Assembly: GCA_018609665.1 (NCBI GenBank)
Contig: JAHENN010000308.1
Coordinates: 1 to 11,814, forward strand
From: Haloarculaceae archaeon
GTDB taxonomy: Archaea > Halobacteriota > Halobacteria > Halobacteriales > Haloarculaceae
DNA: 11,814 nt
Reading direction: 5' to 3'
Positions 5,927 through 11,220 of this stretch are shown here, piece by piece (positions within the stretch are counted from its first letter, which is position 1; each line of letters begins with the position of its first letter). A program made the position numbers and the translations under genes. A model generated the notes under the pieces. That model worked only from the letters and a program-made list of their open reading frames with translations. It was not told the origin of the DNA and did not search any database.

Positions 5927-5935
5927 CTTCAAACC
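5926..5935 (+). promoter_or_regulatory. TATA-like element of the acyltransferase gene
   Basis: GCTTCAAACC begins at the last base of the helicase stop codon and is centred about 28 bp upstream of the GTG at 5958. The acyltransferase gene may therefore have its own start site, although co-transcription with the helicase is also possible. Confidence 0.4.
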
Positions 5936-5957
5936 GGCCGGCCCCGATGTCGGGACC

Positions 5958-6473
5958 GTGACCGACGAGGACCGCCGCGGGCGCCACGGCCGGCTGACCC
6001 GCCACCGGACCCCGGGGCCGCGCAACTCCCTGTGGTCGTGGCCCGACGCGAAACACCCGCTGCGGGTCGCCGTCAACTACGCTGCCGTCGTCGCGGCGCG
6101 GGTCTCACCGAGCCTCCGGCTGAAGAACTGGCTGCTGGGTGCCATCGGCGTCTCGGTCGGCTCCGGGGTGTCGTGGGGGCTGGAGTCGACGCCGGACGTC
6201 TTCTGGCCCGAGCTCGTCACCGTCGACGACGACGCCATCATCGGCTACGACGCGACGCTGCTGTGCCACGAGTTCCTCCAAGACGAGTACCGCACCGGCG
6301 AGGTCCGGGTCGGCGAGGGGGCGATGGTCGGCGCCGGCGCGGTCGTGCTGCCGGGCGTCGAGGTCGGCGACGGCGCACAGGTGGCTGCCAACTCGCTGGT
6401 CACGGAGGACGTCCCGCCGGGGGAGACGTGGGCCGGCGTGCCCGCCGAACCGCTGGCGGAGCCGGACGACTGA
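5958..6473 (+). CDS. Hexapeptide-repeat (left-handed beta-helix) acyltransferase
   Basis: The 171-residue product belongs to the left-handed beta-helix acyltransferases (LacA/maltose O-acetyltransferase-like), trimeric cytoplasmic enzymes that move an acyl group from acyl-CoA to a sugar or similar acceptor. The first 55 residues are basic and helical (RNSLWSWPDAKHPLRVAVNY). The repeats run from about 84 to 150, with V-G-E-G-A-M-V-G-A-G-A-V-V-L-P-G-V-E-V-G-D-G-A-Q-V at 118-142. The C-terminus has the typical LVTEDVPPGETWAGVPAEPL. His104 in LLCHEF lies where the catalytic His is usually found in the loop between coils. The acceptor cannot be read from the sequence. The GTG start is supported by the TATA-like element. 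The stop lies 3 bp from the stop of the convergent zinc-finger gene. Confidence 0.82.
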   Translation: MTDEDRRGRHGRLTRHRTPGPRNSLWSWPDAKHPLRVAVNYAAVVAARVSPSLRLKNWLLGAIGVSVGSGVSWGLESTPDVFWPELVTVDDDAIIGYDATLLCHEFLQDEYRTGEVRVGEGAMVGAGAVVLPGVEVGDGAQVAANSLVTEDVPPGETWAGVPAEPLAEPDD

Positions 6474-6476
6474 GGC

Positions 6477-6656
6477 TCAGGGGTCCCACTCCCGGCGGCA
6501 CGAGTCGTCGCAGAAGTGTGCGGCCCGGACGCTGCCGTCCTCGATCCAGGTGACGACCCGGTGGGTGTCGGTCAGGATCGGCTCCTCGCAGACCTCGCAT
6601 CGCGGCGCCTCCTCCTCGGTGACGTCCTCGCCGAGGTCCGACGTCGGGTCGACCAT
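6477..6656 (-). CDS. 59-residue Cys4 zinc-finger microprotein
   Basis: ATG at 6654-6656 and TGA at 6477-6479 enclose 59 codons. An acidic leader (MVDPTSDLGEDVTEEEAP) is followed by C20-x2-C23 (RCEVCEEPI), a short two-strand segment THRVVTWIEDGSVRAAHFC and C49-x3-C53 (CDDSC), ending RREWDP. Four Cys with CxxC and CxxxC spacing, plus His47 next to the second pair, indicate one structural zinc site like those of haloarchaeal zinc-finger microproteins or TRASH/MYM-type fingers. DUF7576 is the family name I associate with this pattern, from memory. Size and acidity argue for protein-protein rather than DNA contacts, but that is inference. A TATATGA element lies 28 bp upstream. It is convergent with the acyltransferase gene, with only 3 bp between the two stops. 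Confidence 0.78.
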   Translation of the reverse strand: MVDPTSDLGEDVTEEEAPRCEVCEEPILTDTHRVVTWIEDGSVRAAHFCDDSCRREWDP

Positions 6657-6680
6657 CCGTCGGCACGAACGAGGGCGTGG

Positions 6681-6687
6681 TATATGA
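6681..6687 (-). promoter_or_regulatory. TATA box of the zinc-finger microprotein gene
   Basis: The minus strand reads TCATATA, about 28 bp upstream of the ATG at 6656. It is the best match to a canonical TATA box in the window. Confidence 0.6.
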
Positions 6688-6706
6688 ACGGTCGTGTTCC
6701 CGCAGG

Positions 6707-7570
6707 TCAGGCCGGCCGCTCGAACTCGGGGTCGAACATCTGCGCCGACATCGGTGCCGGGTCGCCCTCGGTGAGGTTGTACCGGGAGAAGTCCTCGACG
6801 CCGGCCTCCCGGAGGATCGCCTCGTCGTAGACGGCGTTGCCGGTGAACGACGACGGGTCGCGGCGCAGGATCTCCAGGACGGCGTCGCTGACGATCTCCG
6901 GCGTCCGCCAGTCGTCCTCGGTACCCATCCCGAAGTACCGGGTCGCGCGGGTGTCGATGGCCGTCACCGGCCAGAAGGAGTTGCAGCCGACGCCCTGGCC
7001 GCTCAACTCGGTCGCCAGCGACAGCGTGAGGAACGACATCCCCATCTTCGAGAGGGCGTACGGCGCCTCGCCGGGCGCGCGGTCGACGGTCAGCGGCGGC
7101 GCGTTCGTCAGCAGCCAGGCGTCGTCGACCGACTTCAGGTGGTCGAGGAAGGCCCGGCAGGTGAGGTACGTCCCCCGGGCGTTGACCTCGTGCAGCAGGT
7201 CGAACCGCTTGGCCGGCAACTGCTCGACGTTGGCGATCTGGATGGCGCTGGCGTTGTTGACGACGATGCCGACCTCGCCGAAGCGGTCGATGGCCCGCTC
7301 GGCGGCCGCCTCGACGTTGTCCTGGTCGCGGACGTCGAGCTGGACCGGCAGCGCCTCGACGCCCAACTCCTCGCACTCGCGGGCGGTCTGCTCGATGGAG
7401 CCTTCGAGGTCCTTGTCGTCGCCGTAGTCGTCGTTCTCGCTGGTCTTGCCGGTCGAGACGACGTTGCAGCCCTGCTCTGCCAGCGCCAGCGCCAGCGCCT
7501 TGCCGATGCCGCGGGTGGTGCCGGTGATGAAGGCGGTCCGGCCGGAGAGGTCCGGCTTCTGGAGTGCCAT
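6707..7570 (-). CDS. Short-chain dehydrogenase of the HSDL2 type
   Basis: This 287-residue NAD(P)-dependent oxidoreductase has a Rossmann fold. It shows TGTTRGIGK (16-24), STGKTSENDD (39-48), the D80 acid in QLDVRD, NNASAI (105-110), LHEVNARGTYLTCRA (126-140) and Y171-x3-K175 (YALSKMG). The pattern 'GKT', NNASAI, NxRGTY and FWPVTAIDT is that of the SDR branch containing human HSDL2; unlike HSDL2 there is no C-terminal sterol-carrier domain. The residue that should be the catalytic Ser is Ala157 (TNAPPL, where the group usually has a Ser before the PP), so its chemistry may be altered. Asn130 is kept. Substrate is unknown. Start: ATG at 7570 rather than 7594, because a TATA-like ATTTGAAG lies 28 bp upstream of 7570. 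The glmU-like gene upstream ends 45 bp away. Confidence 0.86.
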   Translation of the reverse strand: MALQKPDLSGRTAFITGTTRGIGKALALALAEQGCNVVSTGKTSENDDYGDDKDLEGSIEQTARECEELGVEALPVQLDVRDQDNVEAAAERAIDRFGEVGIVVNNASAIQIANVEQLPAKRFDLLHEVNARGTYLTCRAFLDHLKSVDDAWLLTNAPPLTVDRAPGEAPYALSKMGMSFLTLSLATELSGQGVGCNSFWPVTAIDTRATRYFGMGTEDDWRTPEIVSDAVLEILRRDPSSFTGNAVYDEAILREAGVEDFSRYNLTEGDPAPMSAQMFDPEFERPA

Positions 7571-7593
7571 GCCACACCGTCCTGCGGCACGCA

Positions 7594-7601
7594 CTTCAAA
7601 T
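7594..7601 (-). promoter_or_regulatory. TATA-like element of the SDR gene
   Basis: The minus strand reads ATTTGAAG, centred about 28 bp before the ATG at 7570. It overlaps the longer possible N-terminal extension starting at 7594, which makes that extension unlikely. Confidence 0.5.
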
Positions 7602-7615
7602 CCGGGTCGACCGGG

Positions 7616-8800
7616 TCACCGGTCCCGCGTGACCGACTCGCCGGGAGCCGTCGTCGCGCCGGCCGACAGCACGACGCCGGGCGCGAGGCTGGTGTTGACC
7701 CCCGTCTTCGCGCCGGGGCCGGCGACGACGCCGTACTTCCGGCGGCCGGTCGAGACCCGCTCGCCCTTCACCGTCTGCTCGACGTCGGCGCCGTCGTGGC
7801 GCAGGTTCGCCACCTGCGTGCCGGCGCCGAGGTTGACGTCCGGCCCCAGCAGGCTGTCGCCGACGTAGGAGACGTGCGGGACCGCGGCGCCGGCCATCAG
7901 CACCGAGTTCTTCACCTCGACGCCGTGGCCGACGTGGCAGTTCTCGCCGACCAGCGTCGCCCCCCGGAGGTAGGCGTTCGGGCCGACCTCGGCGCCGGAC
8001 CGGACGAGGGCCGGCCCCTCGACGACGACGCCGGACTCGACCGTCGCGCCCGCCTCGACGACGACGGTGCCGCGCAGGTCGGCGTCGCCGCGGACCTCGC
8101 CGTCGACCCGGCGGTCGAGGTCGCCGAGCGTCCGCTCGTTGGCCTCGAGCAGTTCCCACGGCCGGCCGACGCCGAGCCACCGCTCGACGGGGACCGCCCG
8201 GACCTCCCGCTCGGCGACGAGCCGGTCGACGACGTCGGTTATCTCGTACTCCCCGCGGGCGCTCATCTCGACGTCGGCGAACCAGTCGGCGGCCTCGGCC
8301 GGGAAGCGGTAGGCGCCGACGTTGACGCGGTCGCTGGGCGGGTCGTCGGGCTTCTCGACGACGTCGACCACCCGGTCGCCGTCGAGCGAGAGCACGCCGT
8401 ACGGCCGCGGGTCGTCGACCGTGTGGGCGCCGACGGCGGGGCCGCCGTCGAACAGCGCCGCGACGGCCGCCTCGTCGTAGAGGTCGTCGCCGTTCAGGAC
8501 GACGAACGGGCCGTCGACGTGCTCCAGCGCCTGCTCGACGGCGTGGGCGGTGCCGAGCCGTTCCTCCTGGACGGCGTAGGAGACGGGGACGCCGCGGTAA
8601 CTGTCGCCGAAGTGCGCCCGGACGGCCGCGGCCTCGTAGCCGACGACGAAGACGAGTTCGGAGGCACCCGCTTCGACCGCCGCGTCGGCCGTGTGGGCGC
8701 ACAGCGGCCGGTCGGCCACCGGCAGCATCGGCTTCGGGACGGTCTCCGTCAGCGGGCGCATCCGGGTCCCCTCGCCCGCGGCGAGGACGACTGCCTGCAT
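7616..8800 (-). CDS. glmU: GlmU-like bifunctional sugar-1-phosphate nucleotidylyltransferase/acetyltransferase
   Basis: This 394-residue cytoplasmic enzyme has two domains. Residues 1-225 are a nucleotidylyltransferase with the signature AAGEGTRMRPLT (7-18), KPMLPV (23-28), LGTAHAV (82-88), LNGDD (102-106, metal-binding Asp), EKP (149-151) and VGAYRF (161-166). Residues 235-390 form a left-handed beta-helix acetyltransferase with VKNSVLMAG (296-304), PHVSYVGDS (308-316), NLGAGTQVANLRHDG (323-337) and KYGVVAGPGAKTGVN (355-369). H309 matches the catalytic His of bacterial GlmU. Archaeal enzymes of this type acetylate glucosamine-1-phosphate and join the product to UDP, giving UDP-GlcNAc for glycans; related ones handle glucose-1-phosphate, so the sugar specificity is inferred. 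Start: ATG at 8800 rather than 8827, because the TATA-like GCTTTTGT is 27 bp upstream of 8800. Confidence 0.9.
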   Translation of the reverse strand: MQAVVLAAGEGTRMRPLTETVPKPMLPVADRPLCAHTADAAVEAGASELVFVVGYEAAAVRAHFGDSYRGVPVSYAVQEERLGTAHAVEQALEHVDGPFVVLNGDDLYDEAAVAALFDGGPAVGAHTVDDPRPYGVLSLDGDRVVDVVEKPDDPPSDRVNVGAYRFPAEAADWFADVEMSARGEYEITDVVDRLVAEREVRAVPVERWLGVGRPWELLEANERTLGDLDRRVDGEVRGDADLRGTVVVEAGATVESGVVVEGPALVRSGAEVGPNAYLRGATLVGENCHVGHGVEVKNSVLMAGAAVPHVSYVGDSLLGPDVNLGAGTQVANLRHDGADVEQTVKGERVSTGRRKYGVVAGPGAKTGVNTSLAPGVVLSAGATTAPGESVTRDR

Positions 8801-8823
8801 GGCCGGGGCGTCGCCGCCGAGTG

Positions 8824-8830
8824 ACAAAAG
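8824..8830 (-). promoter_or_regulatory. TATA-like element of the glmU-like gene
   Basis: The minus strand reads CTTTTGT, centred about 27 bp upstream of the ATG at 8800, which it supports as the start. Confidence 0.5.
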
Positions 8831-8910
8831 CGGTCGGGGTGTCGTCCCTGCTGCCGATACTCCGGACAGAAACGACCGAACAGTCAGTTCTACGTTCAGA
8901 AATGGTATCG

Positions 8911-8922
8911 AATCGCACGATT
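8911..8922. repeat. Short inverted repeat upstream of the hsp20 TATA box
   Basis: AATCG and CGATT are reverse complements around a CA centre. The element lies 7 bp upstream of the T-rich TATA element at 8930-8937, overlapping the region where BRE and heat-shock control sequences sit in haloarchaeal heat-shock promoters. It is a candidate regulator site. Confidence 0.35.
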
Positions 8923-8929
8923 AGCAAGA

Positions 8930-8937
8930 TTTTTTAC
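8930..8937 (+). promoter_or_regulatory. TATA-like element of hsp20
   Basis: TTTTTTAC in an AT-rich stretch predicts a transcription start near 8960 and thus a leader of about 20 nt before the ATG at 8980. This differs from the leaderless spacing at the other genes. Confidence 0.5.
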
Positions 8938-8965
8938 GAACCAGAAACAAACAGCCGATGCAATC

Positions 8966-8972
8966 GAGGTGA
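8966..8972 (+). promoter_or_regulatory. Shine-Dalgarno sequence of hsp20
   Basis: GAGGTGA is a strong match to the anti-SD end of 16S rRNA and lies 7 nt before the ATG at 8980. It decides the start against in-frame Met codons further upstream, which fall in or before the promoter. Confidence 0.65.
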
Positions 8973-8979
8973 AATCCCG

Positions 8980-9357
8980 ATGCTCGAGCCGACCACTCCG
9001 AGTAGCTGGCGACAGAGCCTCGACCTCCCGAGCCGGCTCTTCGGCGACGGGAGCTTCGGCAGCAGCGACTACGAACTGTACGAGGAGGACGGCGAGTTCG
9101 TCCTCAGCGTCGACGTGCCCGGCTTCGAGCGCGAGGAGATCGACCTGACGTGGGACGACGGCGTCCTCAACGTCGCCGCCGAGCACGTCGACGACGACCG
9201 GGGCCGCAAGCGAACATACCACCGACGGTTCCGGTTCCCGAAGGACGTCGACACCGACGCCATCTCGGCGTCGTACACGAACGGCGTCCTCGAGGTGACC
9301 CTCCCCATCCGTGAGGCGGTCGAGCCTCGCGGCGAGCCGATCCCGATCGAGAGCTAA
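8980..9357 (+). CDS. hsp20: Hsp20/alpha-crystallin small heat-shock protein
   Basis: This 125-residue ATP-independent holdase chaperone binds unfolding proteins in the cytoplasm as part of large oligomers. A short N-terminal arm (MLEPTTPSSWRQSLDLPSRLF) precedes the alpha-crystallin domain at about 31-110: YELYEEDGEFVLSVDVPGFE (31-50), DLTWDDGVLNVAAEH (55-69), YHRRFRFPKDVD (80-91) and the hallmark NGVLEVTLP (101-109). The C-terminal IPI (121-123) is the I-x-I motif that docks into a neighbouring subunit. The length is typical for archaeal Hsp20. The start is fixed by the Shine-Dalgarno sequence GAGGTGA. It is divergent from the glmU-like gene across 179 bp and is followed by a T5 tract. The leader and the inverted repeat next to the TATA element suggest a regulated, probably stress-induced, transcript. 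Confidence 0.93.
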   Translation: MLEPTTPSSWRQSLDLPSRLFGDGSFGSSDYELYEEDGEFVLSVDVPGFEREEIDLTWDDGVLNVAAEHVDDDRGRKRTYHRRFRFPKDVDTDAISASYTNGVLEVTLPIREAVEPRGEPIPIES

Positions 9358-9393
9358 CGTCGCCGGGTCGCTCCCGGATCCGTTGCAGTTCGG

Positions 9394-9402
9394 ACTTTTT
9401 GT
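9394..9402 (+). terminator. T-tract terminator after hsp20
   Basis: A run of five T (9396-9400) lies 39 bp after the hsp20 stop in otherwise GC-rich DNA. Archaeal transcription ends at such U-tracts without needing a hairpin. Confidence 0.4.
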
Positions 9403-9512
9403 CAGGACGACCGCGCCAGACGTCCGACCGGGTCCCGGCGACGGACCGACCGCCACGCCGTGTCGCGCCGGGCCGGCGTCACAGATCCCCCGCGAACGGT
9501 TCCCGGAAGGCA

Positions 9513-9520
9513 ACTACTAA
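9513..9520 (+). promoter_or_regulatory. TATA-like element of the sdh operon
   Basis: ACTACTAA is centred about 31 bp upstream of the sdhC ATG at 9548. A small palindrome GAAC-G-GTTC (9494-9502) lies 10 bp upstream of it. It is the only TATA-like candidate in the 190-bp gap after hsp20. Confidence 0.35.
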
Positions 9521-9547
9521 GCCGGCGCAGTCCTGACGTTGCGGTGC

Positions 9548-9937
9548 ATGAGTCAATCGTACGACCGGGGTCTGATAGAGGACTTCGGGCGATGGCGGGA
9601 GTTCTCCGCCGGCATGTGGGCCTGGGTGCTCCACAAGTTCACCGGCTGGGTGCTCGTCGGCTACCTCTTCACCCACATCGCCGTGCTCAGCACGGCGACC
9701 GTCGACGGGTCCACCTACACCACGACCCTGCAGGGGCTGGAGCAGGTGCTCGTCGTGCGGTTCCTCGAGGTCGGCCTGCTGGCGGTTGCCGTCTTCCACA
9801 TCCTGAACGGCATCCGGCTGCTGTTCGTCGACCTCGGGCTGGGACTCGAATCACAGGACGTGGCGTTCTACGCCGCCCTGGTGTTGACCGCGGCCATCAC
9901 GGTCGCGAGCATCCCGACGTTCCTCGGAGGGTTCTGA
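9548..9937 (+). CDS. sdhC: Succinate dehydrogenase cytochrome b-type subunit SdhC
   Basis: This 129-residue membrane subunit anchors complex II and helps bind heme b and menaquinone. After a charged cytoplasmic start (MSQSYDRGLIEDFGRWREF) three hydrophobic segments follow: about 25-48 (WVLHKFTGWVLVGYLFTHIAVL), 68-94 and 106-126. The first contains the typical HK-x-TG. FHILNGIRLLFVDLG (83-97) is the SdhC signature with the heme-ligand His at 84 and the Arg used at the quinone site. The ATG at 9548 was chosen over an in-frame TTG at 9539 because the family starts near here. It is the first gene of sdhCDBA; its TGA is separated by one base from the sdhD ATG, suggesting translational coupling. 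Confidence 0.92.
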   Translation: MSQSYDRGLIEDFGRWREFSAGMWAWVLHKFTGWVLVGYLFTHIAVLSTATVDGSTYTTTLQGLEQVLVVRFLEVGLLAVAVFHILNGIRLLFVDLGLGLESQDVAFYAALVLTAAITVASIPTFLGGF

Positions 9938-9938
9938 G

Positions 9939-10304
9939 ATGGCGGACTACTACTCCTCCTTCGAGCCGAAGGGGACGCGGTGGTTCCTCCAGCGGCTCAC
10001 CGCCGGCTTCCTGGTCGTCGTGTTGGCGTACCACTTCGTCCTGCTGCACTTCGTCAACCACGCCGCCGAGATCACCTTCGCCGGGTCGACAGCCCGGATG
10101 AGCCAGGTCGGCTACTTCTCGACGATGGTGCTGTTCCTGGTCACCGCGACGTTCCACGGCGTCAACGGCGTCTACAACGCCCTGGTCAACCAGGGAATCG
10201 ACGGCACCCCCAGGACGGCCGTCAAGTGGCTGCTCGCCGTGGCGGGCGTCATGCTGATCGTCCAGGGAACCCGCGTGTCGCTCGCGCTGACGAACCTCTT
10301 CTGA
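9939..10304 (+). CDS. sdhD: Succinate dehydrogenase membrane anchor SdhD
   Basis: This 121-residue second anchor subunit of complex II has three transmembrane segments at about 15-38 (FLQRLTAGFLVVVLAYHFVLLHFV), 58-82 and 96-117. FHGVNGVYNALVNQG (72-86) parallels the SdhC signature; His73 is the likely second heme b ligand. His32 and His37 in the first segment are also conserved-looking. The ATG directly follows the sdhC stop, with GGAGGG 11-16 bp upstream inside the sdhC end that may act as a ribosome-binding site. The sdhB start comes 3 bp after its stop. The two small subunits together hold the SdhAB catalytic part on the cytoplasmic face of the membrane. Confidence 0.92.
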   Translation: MADYYSSFEPKGTRWFLQRLTAGFLVVVLAYHFVLLHFVNHAAEITFAGSTARMSQVGYFSTMVLFLVTATFHGVNGVYNALVNQGIDGTPRTAVKWLLAVAGVMLIVQGTRVSLALTNLF

Positions 10305-10307
10305 ACC

Positions 10308-11177
10308 ATGAGCACACAGATACCCGAACAGGAGACAGAGACCGAGACGGAGACCGACGTCGAACAGGACCCGAAGGGGCGCCGGCCGCCGGCCGCACGG
10401 GGCCGCGCCGGCATGGACCAGCGGGCCGAAGACGAGCTGTCGGACGCCGAGGAGACGGTCGACCTGAAGGTGTTCCGGTACGACCCCGAGGTGGAGGGCA
10501 AGAAGGAGCCGCGGTTCGACACCTTCGAGGTGCCGTTCACGAAGGGGATGACCGTCCTCGACGCGCTCATCTTCGCCCGGGACCACTTCGACTCGTCGCT
10601 GACGTTCCGGCACTCCTGTCGGCAGGCTATCTGCGGGTCGGACGCGCTGTTCATCAACGGCTCCCAGCGGCTCGGCTGCAAGACACAGATGGCCGACCTG
10701 GAGTGGCCGGTCCGCGTCGAGCCGCTGCCGCACGCCGAGGTCGTCAAGGACCTGGTCGTCGACATGGAGCACTTCTACGACCAGATGGAGTCCGTCGAGC
10801 CGTACTTCCAGACCGACGACCTGCCGTCCGGCGAACTCGAGGAGCAGCGGCAGGACCGCGCCAACCGGGAGGAGATCAAGATGTCCACGCGGTGCATCTG
10901 GTGCGGCGCCTGCATGTCCTCCTGCAACGTCGCCGCCGGCGACAACGAGTACCTCGGACCGGCGGCCATCAACAAGGCCTACCGCTTCGCGATGGACGAA
11001 CGGGAGGGCGAGGACATGACCGAACACCGGCTCAACATCATCGAACAGGAGCACGGCGTCTGGCGGTGTCAGACGCAGTTCTCCTGTACGGAGGTGTGCC
11101 CGAAGGACATCCCCCTCACCGAGCACATCCAGGAGTTGAAGCGGGAGGCCGTCAAGAGCAACCTGAAGTTCTGGTAG
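10308..11177 (+). CDS. sdhB: Succinate dehydrogenase iron-sulfur subunit SdhB
   Basis: This 289-residue subunit passes electrons from FAD in SdhA to quinone through three Fe-S clusters. The [2Fe-2S] site is C104, C109, D112 and C124 (HSCRQAICGSD...LGC); Asp as third ligand also occurs in E. coli SdhB. The [4Fe-4S] site is C196, C199, C202 (CIWCGAC) plus C264, and the [3Fe-4S] site is C206, C254 and C260, so every ligand is present. The first 50 residues are an acidic, low-complexity extension (ETETETETD, then RRPPAARGRAG) that makes it longer than the usual 230-260 residues; haloarchaeal versions commonly have such extensions. The ATG lies 3 bp after sdhD. The 43-bp AT-rich gap to sdhA is the only break in the operon. 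Confidence 0.95.
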   Translation: MSTQIPEQETETETETDVEQDPKGRRPPAARGRAGMDQRAEDELSDAEETVDLKVFRYDPEVEGKKEPRFDTFEVPFTKGMTVLDALIFARDHFDSSLTFRHSCRQAICGSDALFINGSQRLGCKTQMADLEWPVRVEPLPHAEVVKDLVVDMEHFYDQMESVEPYFQTDDLPSGELEEQRQDRANREEIKMSTRCIWCGACMSSCNVAAGDNEYLGPAAINKAYRFAMDEREGEDMTEHRLNIIEQEHGVWRCQTQFSCTEVCPKDIPLTEHIQELKREAVKSNLKFW

Positions 11178-11220
11178 AAACAAACTGAAAAGCGTTCGAT
11201 TCAAAATATACACAACGATA
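11178..11220 (+). promoter_or_regulatory. AT-rich spacer between sdhB and sdhA
   Basis: The 43 bp between the sdhB stop and the sdhA ATG contain 13 G or C (30 percent), far below the surroundings, and are A-rich on the sense strand. CTGAAAAG (11185-11192) lies about 30 bp before the ATG and could be a weak internal TATA element. TCAAAATATA (11201-11210) resembles a TATA box better but is too near the ATG to serve a leaderless start. No Shine-Dalgarno match precedes the sdhA ATG. It may be an internal promoter, an RNA processing site or an unstructured ribosome entry region. Confidence 0.4.

Noticed and set aside
6707..7594. Longer start of the SDR gene (MRAAGRCG extension)
   Set aside because: The extension covers the TATA-like element at 7594-7601, and the family starts close to the ATG at 7570.
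7616..8827. Longer start of the GlmU-like gene (MSLGGDAPA extension)
   Set aside because: The nucleotidylyltransferase fold begins at MQAVVLAAGEG, and the TATA-like element at 8824-8830 fits the ATG at 8800.
8821..8979. N-terminal extension of Hsp20 in the same frame
   Set aside because: It would translate the promoter region. The Shine-Dalgarno sequence and the normal Hsp20 length support the ATG at 8980.
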